Assembly (NCBI RefSeq): GCF_000455825.1
Contig: NZ_ATAO01000217.1
Location: forward strand, 1 to 64,000
Length of the DNA stretch: 64,000 nt
Source: Microbacterium maritypicum MF109
Lineage (GTDB): Bacteria; Actinomycetota; Actinomycetes; Actinomycetales; Microbacteriaceae
Direction of reading: 5' to 3'
Shown here piece after piece: positions 15,465 through 23,857 of this stretch (its first letter is position 1; each line of letters begins with the position of its first letter). The notes beneath the pieces are model-generated. The model had not been told where the DNA came from. It searched no databases and was given only the letters and a program-made list of their open reading frames with translations. A program made the position numbers and the translations under genes.

Positions 15465-18263
15465 ATGGCACGTCCGAAGAAGCGCTTCCAGCAGCTGATC
15501 GAGGAGATCGATCGCACCCCCTGGGGGCCCGCAGAGCAGGCGCTGGTCTCCGAGGCCGTCGCCCTGGCGATCGAGATCGGCGACGAGCGGCTCGAGTACG
15601 AGGCTCGGATGCGTCAGACCGCGTCGGCGAACATGAACGGCGCCACCGACGTGATGCTCAACTCGTTCGCGTGGTGCCTCTCCCATCATGATGCCGACCC
15701 GCAGCGCTTCCCGGCCGATCTCGACAACGGCGGCGCCGATCTGATGTGGCAGTTCAAGTGGATGGCCTCGTCGCTGCGGTCCTCCCCCGCGTTCTCGCAG
15801 GAGCAGATCGCCGCCGTGCTCGACGACATGGAGTCGCACTACCGCGCCGCGGGGCTCGGCGTCAGCGGCGTGCTCACCGCGCGCTTCGAGGACGCCTGGG
15901 ACGCCGGTCGCATGGACGAGGCCGAGGCGCTGCGCGTGCAGCTGGAGGCGACGCCGCGCGACGACCACAGCCACTGCGACGCCTGCGGACGCAGTCAGAT
16001 CGCGGGCTTCTTCGCCGACACCGACCGCGACGCCGAGGCGATCGTGCTCGTCGAGGAGATGATCGAGGGCGGATTCTCCTGTGGAGAGGAGCCCGAGCAC
16101 GCCCTCTCGCGCGTGCTCCTGCCCTACCTGCGTGCCGGACGCCTCGACGAGGCGAAGACCGCGCATCTGCGCAGCTACCGACTGGCCAAGGACAACCCCG
16201 ACAACCTTCGCATCGTCGCCAACAACATCGTGTTCGCAGCCCTCACCGGCAACGAGGCGCGCGCGCTCGCACTGGTCGAGAAGCACATCTCCTGGCTCGC
16301 GCACGACGGCCTGAACGTCGACGCCCATTTCGCGGCGCTCGCGGCCCTCGCCGTGGCGCTGGACCGGGTGACGGCCGTCGGACACGGCGACACTCCCGTG
16401 CGCGGCGCGGAGTCGGCCGCCCTCGTCCCGTTCTTCGGCGAGCACGACGGCACCTGGAGCGCCGCCGAGCTCGCGGCAGCCGCGTGGACCGCTGCGGACC
16501 GGATCGGAGCGGGCTTCGACGGGCGTGACGGGACGGACGGGCACGCCCGCAGCCTGGAACGGATGCGGGCGCTGGCGGACGAGCGGTACGACGTTCCGAT
16601 CCGCTCCGACGCGTTCGTCGCCGCGGCACCCACCACCACACCGGTCGACGCGGACGGATGGTTCGAGCGGGCGATGCAGCTCGCCCAGTTCGGCGCCGAG
16701 CACGAGACGCTCGAGGCCCTGCCCCGGGCTCTCGAGGTCGAGGACCCCGCGAAGCGCGCCCAGTTGCTCTCGATGCGCCTGGGCATCCTGATCGCCCTCG
16801 ATCGCGCCGACGAGGCTCTGCAGCTCCTCCCGGAGCGTGTCGCCGCACTGCGCGCGGCCGGTCGCGATGTGCAGGCCAATCTCGAAGAACGTCTCGGCCT
16901 CGCGACGTTCGGGCTGAACACCCCGGAGACGACCGCCGCCCTCGAGGAGGAGATCGGCGCCTCCGAGCATCTCCCCGCCTGGACGCGCGGCGACCTCGCG
17001 ATCAGCCGCGCCGCCCTGCACCTGCAGTCCGGCGAACCCGACGCCGCGCTCGATCACGCCGAGGTGGCGGCGCGGTCGTTCGCCGAGGCCGAGGACACCC
17101 GTCTGACGAACACCACTACGCTGCTGGCCATCTCGGCCGTGCTGAGCAAGGGCGACCTCGAAGCGGGGAGCGCGCTGCTCGACCGCTTCCTCGCTCAGGA
17201 CGACCTCAGCGCGGGCCACCGGGCCCAGGCGCTGCAGACCCGCGCACGCGTGCGCGGCGGCGGGAACACATACCTGGAGGGCGCGGCCGATGCCGACGAG
17301 GCCTGCCGCCTGCTCGCCGAACTGGGAGCGACCCGCGCGCTCGGTGACGCGCACCTGCTCGCCGGAGCCCTCTGGGAGGACGCGGACGAGCCGGAGAAAG
17401 CCGTCTCGCGCTACCGCCTCGCCGCGCGCCTGGGAGGCGAAGCCGGAGCGGACACGACCGGACTCGACTTCCGTCTCGCGCGCGCGATGCTGCGTGTCGG
17501 CGATGCAGAAGAAGCCGCAGAGCTGTTCGGCGACGTGCTGCAGCGCGAGGAGGAGGCCGACGTCCCCGCCGGCTCGCGCGCCATGACCGTGTCGATGCTC
17601 GCGCGCGCCCTGAGCGCCGCGGGCGAGTTCGGTCAGTCGGTCGGTGCGCACGGCTATGCCTCCGAACTGTTCGGGCAGGCCGAGGAGCACGCGGACCAGG
17701 CGATGTCGATGACGGAGCAGGCCAAGATCCTCGCGCGCTTCGACGAGCACGACGATGCGATCGCCCTGCTCGAGTCCGCCGCCGAGATCGTGCGGCGCGC
17801 GCCCGAAGCCGTCGGCGCGCTCACCGAGGTTCTGCACAGTCTCGGCCAGGCCTACGGCGGACGCGGCGATGAGCGGGCGTTCGGGCTCTTCGACGAGGTC
17901 GCCGCCCTCGCGCAGCAGCACGAGGCCGAGTGGCTGCTCGCGGATGTGACCGACTCGCGCGCACGGGCGCTGGCCGAGCTCGGCCGTGTCGATGAAGCCG
18001 TCTCGGCTGCTCTCACCGCGGCCGACGGCTTCGCAGCGCTCGGAGACCTGGGCTCGGCCGGAGGCTCGGAGTTGTTCGCGGCACGGGTGCTCGCCGGCAA
18101 CGAGCGCTCAGCCGACGCGGTCCCGGTCTACCGCAGCGCCATCGAGCACGCGGCCGGACACCCGCCGCTGTTGCAGGTGTCGGCCCTCGAGCTCGGCAAC
18201 GTGCTCGAGGCACTCGGCCGTCACGGCGAAGCCGCCGAGATCCGCGCGCACCTGGAGAGCTGA
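15465..18263 (+). CDS. Large TPR-like helical repeat protein
   Basis: 932 residues with no signal peptide or membrane segment. It is almost entirely Ala/Glu/Leu-rich helix. TPR-like units repeat through the protein, for example GRLDEAKTAHLRSYRLAKDNP, DRADEALQLLPERVAALRAAG, DEPEKAVSRYRLAARLGGEAG and GRHGEAAEIRAHLES. A short HSHCDACG segment near residue 168 could bind metal, but only one CxxC is present. GAAAGG precedes the ATG. It is in one operon with the Hsp90-like ATPase; TPR proteins are classical Hsp90 cochaperones in eukaryotes, so a bacterial analogue is possible but unproven. Confidence 0.7.
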   Translation: MARPKKRFQQLIEEIDRTPWGPAEQALVSEAVALAIEIGDERLEYEARMRQTASANMNGATDVMLNSFAWCLSHHDADPQRFPADLDNGGADLMWQFKWMASSLRSSPAFSQEQIAAVLDDMESHYRAAGLGVSGVLTARFEDAWDAGRMDEAEALRVQLEATPRDDHSHCDACGRSQIAGFFADTDRDAEAIVLVEEMIEGGFSCGEEPEHALSRVLLPYLRAGRLDEAKTAHLRSYRLAKDNPDNLRIVANNIVFAALTGNEARALALVEKHISWLAHDGLNVDAHFAALAALAVALDRVTAVGHGDTPVRGAESAALVPFFGEHDGTWSAAELAAAAWTAADRIGAGFDGRDGTDGHARSLERMRALADERYDVPIRSDAFVAAAPTTTPVDADGWFERAMQLAQFGAEHETLEALPRALEVEDPAKRAQLLSMRLGILIALDRADEALQLLPERVAALRAAGRDVQANLEERLGLATFGLNTPETTAALEEEIGASEHLPAWTRGDLAISRAALHLQSGEPDAALDHAEVAARSFAEAEDTRLTNTTTLLAISAVLSKGDLEAGSALLDRFLAQDDLSAGHRAQALQTRARVRGGGNTYLEGAADADEACRLLAELGATRALGDAHLLAGALWEDADEPEKAVSRYRLAARLGGEAGADTTGLDFRLARAMLRVGDAEEAAELFGDVLQREEEADVPAGSRAMTVSMLARALSAAGEFGQSVGAHGYASELFGQAEEHADQAMSMTEQAKILARFDEHDDAIALLESAAEIVRRAPEAVGALTEVLHSLGQAYGGRGDERAFGLFDEVAALAQQHEAEWLLADVTDSRARALAELGRVDEAVSAALTAADGFAALGDLGSAGGSELFAARVLAGNERSADAVPVYRSAIEHAAGHPPLLQVSALELGNVLEALGRHGEAAEIRAHLES

Positions 18264-18276
18264 GCGCAGGGCCGGC

Positions 18277-18307
18277 GAGACGGCGCCGTCGCTGGGGGCG
18301 CCGTCTC
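18277..18307. terminator. Bidirectional terminator between TPR gene and poxB
   Basis: GAGACGGCGCC (18277-18287) pairs with GGCGCCGTCTC (18297-18307): 11-bp stem, nine-base loop. It lies 13 bases after the TPR gene stop and overlaps the poxB stop codon, so it can serve both convergent genes. Confidence 0.75.
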
Positions 18308-20030
18308 AGAAGAGCTGGCGCCAGTTGGCTTTCGCGAGATCGAGGAGTTCGTCGCCGCGCCCGGACATGACCGTGCGGATCGCGTAGAGCGCGAAGCCCT
18401 TGACCTGCGCCGCCTCGATCGCGGGCGGCATGGAGAGCTCCTGCCGTTCGGTGACCACGTCGAGCAGAGCGGGACCGTCATGGGCCAGCACTTCGCGGAC
18501 GGCGTCGGGGAGGTCCTCGCTCCGCTCCACCCGGCGTGCGAAGATCCCCATCGCCTCGGCGATCGCAGCGAAGCTGGGGTTGTCCAGCCCCGTCCCGTAC
18601 GTCACGAAACCGGCGGCCTTCATCTCGAGCTCGACGAAGTTCAACGATGAGTTGTTGACCACGACGGTCTTCACGGGCAGCTTGTTCTGCGTCAGGGTCA
18701 GCAGCTCGCCGAGCATCATCGAGAGGCCGCCGTCACCCGCGAGCGCCACGACCTGACGGTCGGGGTGTGCGACCTGGGCCCCGATGCCGTGCATCAGCGC
18801 ATTGGCCATGGAGCCGTGCGTGAACGAGCCGATCAGTCGCCGGTTCTCGGTCATCGAGAGGTATCGGGCCGCCCACACGGTCGGCGACCCCACGTCGGCC
18901 GTGAAGATCGCATCGTCGGCCGCGTATTCGTCCAGGAGACGAGCGAGGTACTGCGGGTGGATGGGACGCTTGCCCTTGGCCGGCACCGCCAGCTCGTCGA
19001 GCTTCTTGCGAGTCTTGCGGTAGTGCGCGGTGGCATCGTCGAGGTGCGTGCGGTCGTCCTTGCGCGCCAGTCGAGGCAGCAGTGCGTCCGCCGTGGCACG
19101 CACATCGCCGACCAGCCCCAGATCGAGCGGATGCCGCTTGCCGAGCTGGGCACCACGGATGTCGACCTGGATCGTCGTCGCGTTGTCGGGGTAGAACTGC
19201 TCGTACGGGAAGTCGCTGCCCAGCACCAGCAGCGCGTCGGCGGCCTCCATGGCCCGGAAGCCCGAAGCGAAGCCGAGAAGCCCCGTCATCCCCACGTCGA
19301 AGGGGTTGTCGTACTCGATGAACTCCTTGCCGCGGAGCGCATGCACGATGGGAGCACCCAGTGTGTCGGCGAGCGCGATGACCTCGTCGTGCGCGCCCTC
19401 GACGCCGGCTCCCGCGAGGATCGTGACCTTCTTCGCGGCGTTCAACAGCGTCGCCGCCTTCTCGAGCTCCGCCGGATTGGGCACGACCACCGGGCGGGTG
19501 CGCTCGATCACGACGGCACGGTCGTCGGCGATGTCTGCCAGGGCGACGTCACCGGGGATCACGAGCACCGCGACCCCGCGCTCTTCGATGGCAGCACGCA
19601 TGGCGATCTCCATCAGGCGCGGCATCTGCTTCGGATCGGCGACGTACTCGACGTAGACGCTGCACTCGCGGAAGAGCTCCTGCGGATGCGTCTCCTGGAA
19701 GTATCCGGTTCCGATCTCGGTGGTGGGGATGTGGGCGGCGATCGCGAGCACGGGAACACGTGAGCGGTTGGCGTCGTAGAGGCCGTTGATCAGATGCAGG
19801 TTCCCGGGCCCGCAGGATCCGGCGACGACGGCGAGCTCGCCGGTGGTTGCGGCATCGGCGGCGGCGGCGAACGCGGCGGATTCCTCGTGCCGCACATGCA
19901 CCCATCGGATCGTGCCGTCTTTGCGCAGCGCATCCGTGAAGCCGTTCAGCGAGTCCCCGGGAATGCCGTAGACACGGTCGATCCCGTTGGCGTGCAGAGT
20001 CTTGACGATGTTCTCAGCGACGTTTGCCAT
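18306..20030 (-). CDS. poxB: Pyruvate dehydrogenase (quinone) / pyruvate oxidase
   Basis: 574 residues, the usual PoxB length. It is a three-domain ThDP/FAD enzyme: N-terminal PYR domain with YGIPGDSLNG and the catalytic Glu in VRHEESAAFAAAADA, central FAD-type domain, C-terminal PP domain with the ThDP motif GDGGLSMMLGELL...NNSSL. It oxidises pyruvate to acetate and CO2, passing electrons to quinone at the membrane. A TAGGGT box six bases before the ATG suggests a leaderless transcript. It is transcribed alone. Confidence 0.9.
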   Translation of the reverse strand: MANVAENIVKTLHANGIDRVYGIPGDSLNGFTDALRKDGTIRWVHVRHEESAAFAAAADAATTGELAVVAGSCGPGNLHLINGLYDANRSRVPVLAIAAHIPTTEIGTGYFQETHPQELFRECSVYVEYVADPKQMPRLMEIAMRAAIEERGVAVLVIPGDVALADIADDRAVVIERTRPVVVPNPAELEKAATLLNAAKKVTILAGAGVEGAHDEVIALADTLGAPIVHALRGKEFIEYDNPFDVGMTGLLGFASGFRAMEAADALLVLGSDFPYEQFYPDNATTIQVDIRGAQLGKRHPLDLGLVGDVRATADALLPRLARKDDRTHLDDATAHYRKTRKKLDELAVPAKGKRPIHPQYLARLLDEYAADDAIFTADVGSPTVWAARYLSMTENRRLIGSFTHGSMANALMHGIGAQVAHPDRQVVALAGDGGLSMMLGELLTLTQNKLPVKTVVVNNSSLNFVELEMKAAGFVTYGTGLDNPSFAAIAEAMGIFARRVERSEDLPDAVREVLAHDGPALLDVVTERQELSMPPAIEAAQVKGFALYAIRTVMSGRGDELLDLAKANWRQLF

Positions 20031-20211
20031 GCTTCGACCCTACGCCCGAGGCAGGGGGCTGAGGCTCGTCGGACGACCGTGACAGATGTCACTCGAACTG
20101 CCGACATCCGACACTGTCCGCGCTTCGGCGCGCGATCTAGCCTCGAGGCATCAGAAGAAGCCGAGACGCTCGCCGGTTCATCCGGGTCACGGCACGACGA
20201 GAGGATGCAGA

Positions 20212-20382
20212 ATGAGCGACTTCGCCATCGGAGACACCGTGCAGATCACCGGACCGACGATGACCGGCAATGTCGGAACCGTCGTCTCGATCGACGGGAA
20301 GCGGGGAAAGTACCTCGTGCGCATCACGGACGTGACCCAGAACTACTTCACTTCCGAGGAGTTGAAGCTCTTCTCCGCCTGA
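20212..20382 (+). CDS. Small KOW-like protein
   Basis: 56 residues beginning MSDFAIGDTVQITGPTMTGN. The pattern GDTVQITGPTMTGNVGTVVSI followed by KYLVRITD resembles a single KOW/SH3-like barrel of the kind found in NusG and ribosomal proteins. GAGAGG lies upstream of the ATG. It is divergent from poxB and stands alone. Function unknown; RNA or protein binding is a guess from the fold. Confidence 0.6.
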   Translation: MSDFAIGDTVQITGPTMTGNVGTVVSIDGKRGKYLVRITDVTQNYFTSEELKLFSA

Positions 20383-20398
20383 GGGCGACGAGCGGCGC

Positions 20399-20836
20399 TC
20401 AGTACTCCTGAGCACCATCCCGGTCCGGCTCTGCACTGCGACGGAACGCCCGCCCGGAGACCGACGTCGGGTCGATGCGCACGTAGACGCGCTTGAGGGT
20501 GGGGATCCAGGGGCGAAGGCCCGCGGCATCCGCGCGGTGCACGTCCGCATCCGCCTCCAGAGCGGTCGCGTGCCCGCGGACGATGACGCTCCAGGCGTCC
20601 GTGTCGGTATGATCGTCGACCTCGAACAGCACCTCGGTGTTCACCGTCAGCTCGAACAGCTTGCTGCCCGGCGCCGTGCGGAACAGGATGCCGTCGCCGT
20701 CGACCACGTAGTTCACCGGGAAGATGTCGATCGTGTCCCCGACGTGGGTGACGAGTCTTCCCAGTTCCTGCGTGCCGAGCAGCTCCCGGCTCCGGTCGGT
20801 GGTCAGCATCTCGATGGGGTCGGTGTGCGCGCTCAT
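20399..20836 (-). CDS. Pyridoxamine 5'-phosphate oxidase-family protein
   Basis: 145 residues. ELLGTQELGRLVTHVGDTIDIFPVNYVVDGDGILFRT is the N-terminal strand set of the FMN/F420-binding split barrel, and AWSVIVRGHATAL the central strand. Such proteins bind a flavin or deazaflavin; the substrate is unknown, and this short form is not the vitamin B6 enzyme itself. The ATG lies six bases after a GACAAT -10-like box (leaderless). It is convergent with the KOW gene. Confidence 0.75.
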   Translation of the reverse strand: MSAHTDPIEMLTTDRSRELLGTQELGRLVTHVGDTIDIFPVNYVVDGDGILFRTAPGSKLFELTVNTEVLFEVDDHTDTDAWSVIVRGHATALEADADVHRADAAGLRPWIPTLKRVYVRIDPTSVSGRAFRRSAEPDRDGAQEY

Positions 20837-20906
20837 GCCGCCATTGTCTCCCACTCGATGTCCCCACCGACAGGGCATCCGTCCCGCATTCGGTGGTGGA
20901 TGCGAC

Positions 20907-20937
20907 AACGGCCCCCCGCGTTCTGCGAGGGGCCGTT
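20907..20937 (-). terminator. Terminator of the putrescine/GABA operon
   Basis: AACGGCCCC pairs with GGGGCCGTT, and an inner CGC/GCG extends the stem. It lies 11 bases after the stop of the last aldehyde dehydrogenase gene. Confidence 0.75.
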
Positions 20938-20947
20938 CATCGTGCGC

Positions 20948-22312
20948 TCAGCCGATGCGGATGAGCTTCTTGTTGACGAACTCGTCCGCGGCCAGGTGAC
21001 CCAGTTCGCGGGCCGTGCCGCTGCGCTTGACGCCGCCGAACGGCAGCTCGGGGCTGTCGGCGAGCACGAGGTTGACGTAGACCATGCCCGCCTCGATCTT
21101 GTCGGCGACGCGCTCGGCCTGCGCGGCATCCGTCGTGAAGACGTAGGAGCCGAGACCGAAGGTGGTGTCGTTCGCGAGCTCGACCGCCGCGTCCTCATCC
21201 GCCACGCGGTAGACGACGGCGGCGGGGCCGAAGAGCTCCTCGCGGTAGACGTTCATCTCGGGCGTCACGTCAGCCAGCACGGTCGGAGCGAAGAACGCGC
21301 CGTCACGGGTGCCGCCGGTGAGGAGCGTCGCTCCCTGCTCGACCGCCTGGTCGATCTGCTTCTGCAGGTTGACCGCAGCCGTCTCGGACGACACCGGACC
21401 GAGGACCGTGTCGTCGAGCATGGGATCGGTCGCCTCGACGGCCGCCATCGCCGCCGTGAACTTCTCGACGAAGGCGTCGTACAGGCTGTCGACGATGATG
21501 AAGCGCTTCGCGCCGTTGCAGGCCTGCCCGTTGTTGTCGAGGCGCGCATCGACGCCGGCCTGCACCGTGGCGTCGAGGTCGTCGGTGGAGAGCACGATGA
21601 ACGGGTCGGAGCCGCCGAGCTCGAGTGCGACCTTCTTGAGGTTGCGTCCGGCGATCTCGGCGACCGCGGCACCGGCGCGCTCGGATCCGGTGAGCGAGAC
21701 GCCCTGCACGCGCGGGTCGGCGATCATCGTCGCGATCTGCTCGTTCGTCGCGAGGACGTTCTGGTAGGCGCCCTTCGGGAATCCGGCATCGTGATAGATC
21801 TTCTCGATCGCGGTCGACGACTCCGGGCACTGCGGGGCGGGCTTGAGCAGGATCGTGTTGCCCACGATCAGGTTGGGAGCGGCGAAGCGCACGATCTGGT
21901 ACGCCGGGAAGTTCCACGGCATGATGCCGACGAGCGGGCCGAGCGAGGAACGGCGGATGATGGCCGACCCCTCCCCCAGGATCGCGATCGGCTGGTCGGC
22001 CATGATCGACTCCGCCTGGTCGGCGTAGTACTCGGCGATGTCGGCGGCGAAGTCGACCTCGCCGAGGGCGGCCTCGCGGGGCTTGCCCATCTCACGCACG
22101 AAGATGTCGGCGAGCTCTTCGCGGCGTTCGCGGTGCAGCTCGGCGGCACGCCGGACGAGGGCCGCGCGCTCGGCGACCGTCGACGAGCGCGACCACTCGC
22201 GGTGGGCCTCGTCGGCGGCGGCGACCGCCTCATCGATCTGGGCATCCGTGAACGTGTCGAAGGACGCCAGCGTCTCTCCGGTGGCGGGGTTGATGACGGC
22301 GTAGTCGGTCAT
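20948..22312 (-). CDS. NAD-dependent succinate-semialdehyde dehydrogenase (Sad/YneI type)
   Basis: 454 residues, the short Sad/YneI form. Catalytic residues are visible: MPWNFP (oxyanion Asn), ELGGSDPF (general base Glu), NGQACNGAKRF (nucleophile Cys about residue 263) and EELFGPAAVV. It oxidises succinate semialdehyde to succinate; a role on 4-aminobutanal, the product of putrescine oxidase, is equally plausible because a second SSADH precedes it. It is the last gene of the operon, 56 bases after gabD with a hairpin between, so it may be less expressed. Confidence 0.85.
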   Translation of the reverse strand: MTDYAVINPATGETLASFDTFTDAQIDEAVAAADEAHREWSRSSTVAERAALVRRAAELHRERREELADIFVREMGKPREAALGEVDFAADIAEYYADQAESIMADQPIAILGEGSAIIRRSSLGPLVGIMPWNFPAYQIVRFAAPNLIVGNTILLKPAPQCPESSTAIEKIYHDAGFPKGAYQNVLATNEQIATMIADPRVQGVSLTGSERAGAAVAEIAGRNLKKVALELGGSDPFIVLSTDDLDATVQAGVDARLDNNGQACNGAKRFIIVDSLYDAFVEKFTAAMAAVEATDPMLDDTVLGPVSSETAAVNLQKQIDQAVEQGATLLTGGTRDGAFFAPTVLADVTPEMNVYREELFGPAAVVYRVADEDAAVELANDTTFGLGSYVFTTDAAQAERVADKIEAGMVYVNLVLADSPELPFGGVKRSGTARELGHLAADEFVNKKLIRIG

Positions 22313-22334
22313 GACATGTCCTCTCGTGTGGTGG

Positions 22335-22361
22335 TGCGGGGCCCGACGCGCGGGCCCCGCA
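22335..22361 (-). terminator. Intra-operon hairpin between the two aldehyde dehydrogenase genes
   Basis: TGCGGGGCCCG pairs with CGGGCCCCGCA around a five-base loop (11-bp stem), just after the gabD stop and before the next Shine-Dalgarno. It could be a partial terminator or an mRNA-stabilising 3' end. Confidence 0.6.
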
Positions 22362-22368
22362 TCGGAAA

Positions 22369-23835
22369 TCAGGAGACCGGGATCAGCGTGTACTTGGTGG
22401 ACAGGTACTCGTGGATGCCCTCGAAGCCGCCCTCGCGGCCGACGCCGGACTGCTTGACGCCGCCGAAGGGTGCGGCCGCGTTCGAGACAACGCCCACGTT
22501 GAGACCCATCATGCCGGTCTCGAGCCCGTCGATCATCCGCTGACCGCGCTGCAGGTTCTCGGTGAAGACGTACGACACGAGTCCGTACTCGGTGTCGTTC
22601 GCCAGGCGCACGGCCTCTTCCTCGGTCTCGAAGGTCGCGATCGCGAGCACCGGTCCGAAGATCTCCTCGCGCAGGATCGCGCTTCCCGCGACGACATCGG
22701 TCAGCACGGTCGGCTCGTAGAACGTGCCCGTGCCCTCCACAGCCTTGCCACCTGCGAGCAGCGTCGCACCGCGACCGACCGCATCGTCGACGAGTTCGCC
22801 GGCCTTCGCGACGGCATCCGCGTCGATGAGCGGTCCGATCGCCACGCCCTCTTCGGTGCCACGGCCGATCTTCATGCCGTTGACGCGCTCGGTGACACGC
22901 TTGGCGAACTCGCCCGCGACGTCCTTGTGCACGATGAAACGGTTCGCCGCCGTGCAGGCCTGTCCGATGTTGCGGAACTTCGCGGCCAGCGCACCGTCCA
23001 CGGCCTTGTCGAGGTCGGCGTCGTCGAACACCACGAACGGGGCGTTGCCGCCGAGTTCCATCGACACGCGCAGCACGCCCTCCGCCGCCTGGGCGATGAG
23101 CTTGCGTCCGACCTCGGTCGAGCCCGTGAAGGAGAGCTTGCGCAGACGCGGGTCGGCGATGATCGGCGCCGACAGCGCGCTCGACTTCGAGGTCTGCACG
23201 ACGTTGACGACACCGGCGGGAAGGCCGGCCTCTTCGAGCAGCTTCGTGAAGTAGATCGTCGTCAGCGGCGTGAGTGCCGGGGGCTTGATCACCACGGTGC
23301 AGCCGGCCGCGAGTGCCGGAGCGATCTTGCGCGTCGCCATCGCGAACGGGAAGTTCCACGGCGTCACGAAGAACGACGGTCCGACCGGGCGCTGCGACAC
23401 GACCATGTGACCGGTGCCCTCGGGGTTGATGCCGTAGCGGCCGCTGATGCGCACGGCCTCCTCGCTGAACCAGCGCAGGAACTCGCCGCCGTAGCCGACC
23501 TCGCCACGCGCTTCGGCGAGCGGCTTGCCCATCTCGAGCGTCATGAGCAGCGCCAGGTCCTCCTTGTGCTCCTGCACGAGGTCGAATGCCCGGCGGAGGA
23601 TCTCACTGCGCACGCGCGGAGCCGTCGCGGCCCACGCGTCCTGCGCGGCGACGGCCGCATCGAGGGCGCGGATGCCGTCTGCGGGCGTCGCGTCGGCGAT
23701 GGTGCGGATCACGGCACCGGTCGCGGGATCCTGCACGTCGAACGTGCCGCCGGTCTCGCCGTCGATCCACTCACCGCCGATGAAGAGGCCGGTGGGGATG
23801 CTGTCCAGGAGCGCCTGTTCGGTCTGAGTGCTCAT
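22369..23835 (-). CDS. gabD: NADP-type succinate-semialdehyde dehydrogenase
   Basis: 488 residues, the GabD length. FVTPWNFPFAMATRK, FTGSTEVGRKL, MELGGNAPF (Glu base), NIGQACTAANRF (nucleophile Cys) and EEIFGPVLA follow in order. The Ser in TGSTEVGR and overall closeness to GabD suggest NADP preference, but this needs assay. It completes the GABA shunt by making succinate from succinate semialdehyde. It lies 22 bases after the permease gene. Confidence 0.88.
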   Translation of the reverse strand: MSTQTEQALLDSIPTGLFIGGEWIDGETGGTFDVQDPATGAVIRTIADATPADGIRALDAAVAAQDAWAATAPRVRSEILRRAFDLVQEHKEDLALLMTLEMGKPLAEARGEVGYGGEFLRWFSEEAVRISGRYGINPEGTGHMVVSQRPVGPSFFVTPWNFPFAMATRKIAPALAAGCTVVIKPPALTPLTTIYFTKLLEEAGLPAGVVNVVQTSKSSALSAPIIADPRLRKLSFTGSTEVGRKLIAQAAEGVLRVSMELGGNAPFVVFDDADLDKAVDGALAAKFRNIGQACTAANRFIVHKDVAGEFAKRVTERVNGMKIGRGTEEGVAIGPLIDADAVAKAGELVDDAVGRGATLLAGGKAVEGTGTFYEPTVLTDVVAGSAILREEIFGPVLAIATFETEEEAVRLANDTEYGLVSYVFTENLQRGQRMIDGLETGMMGLNVGVVSNAAAPFGGVKQSGVGREGGFEGIHEYLSTKYTLIPVS

Positions 23836-23857
23836 GATTCTCTTTCTGTGAGGAGGG

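Noticed and set aside
15303..17921. 872-codon frame antisense to the TPR gene
   Set aside because: Shadow of the repeat-rich sense gene; composition is unlike real proteins here and there is no ribosome site.
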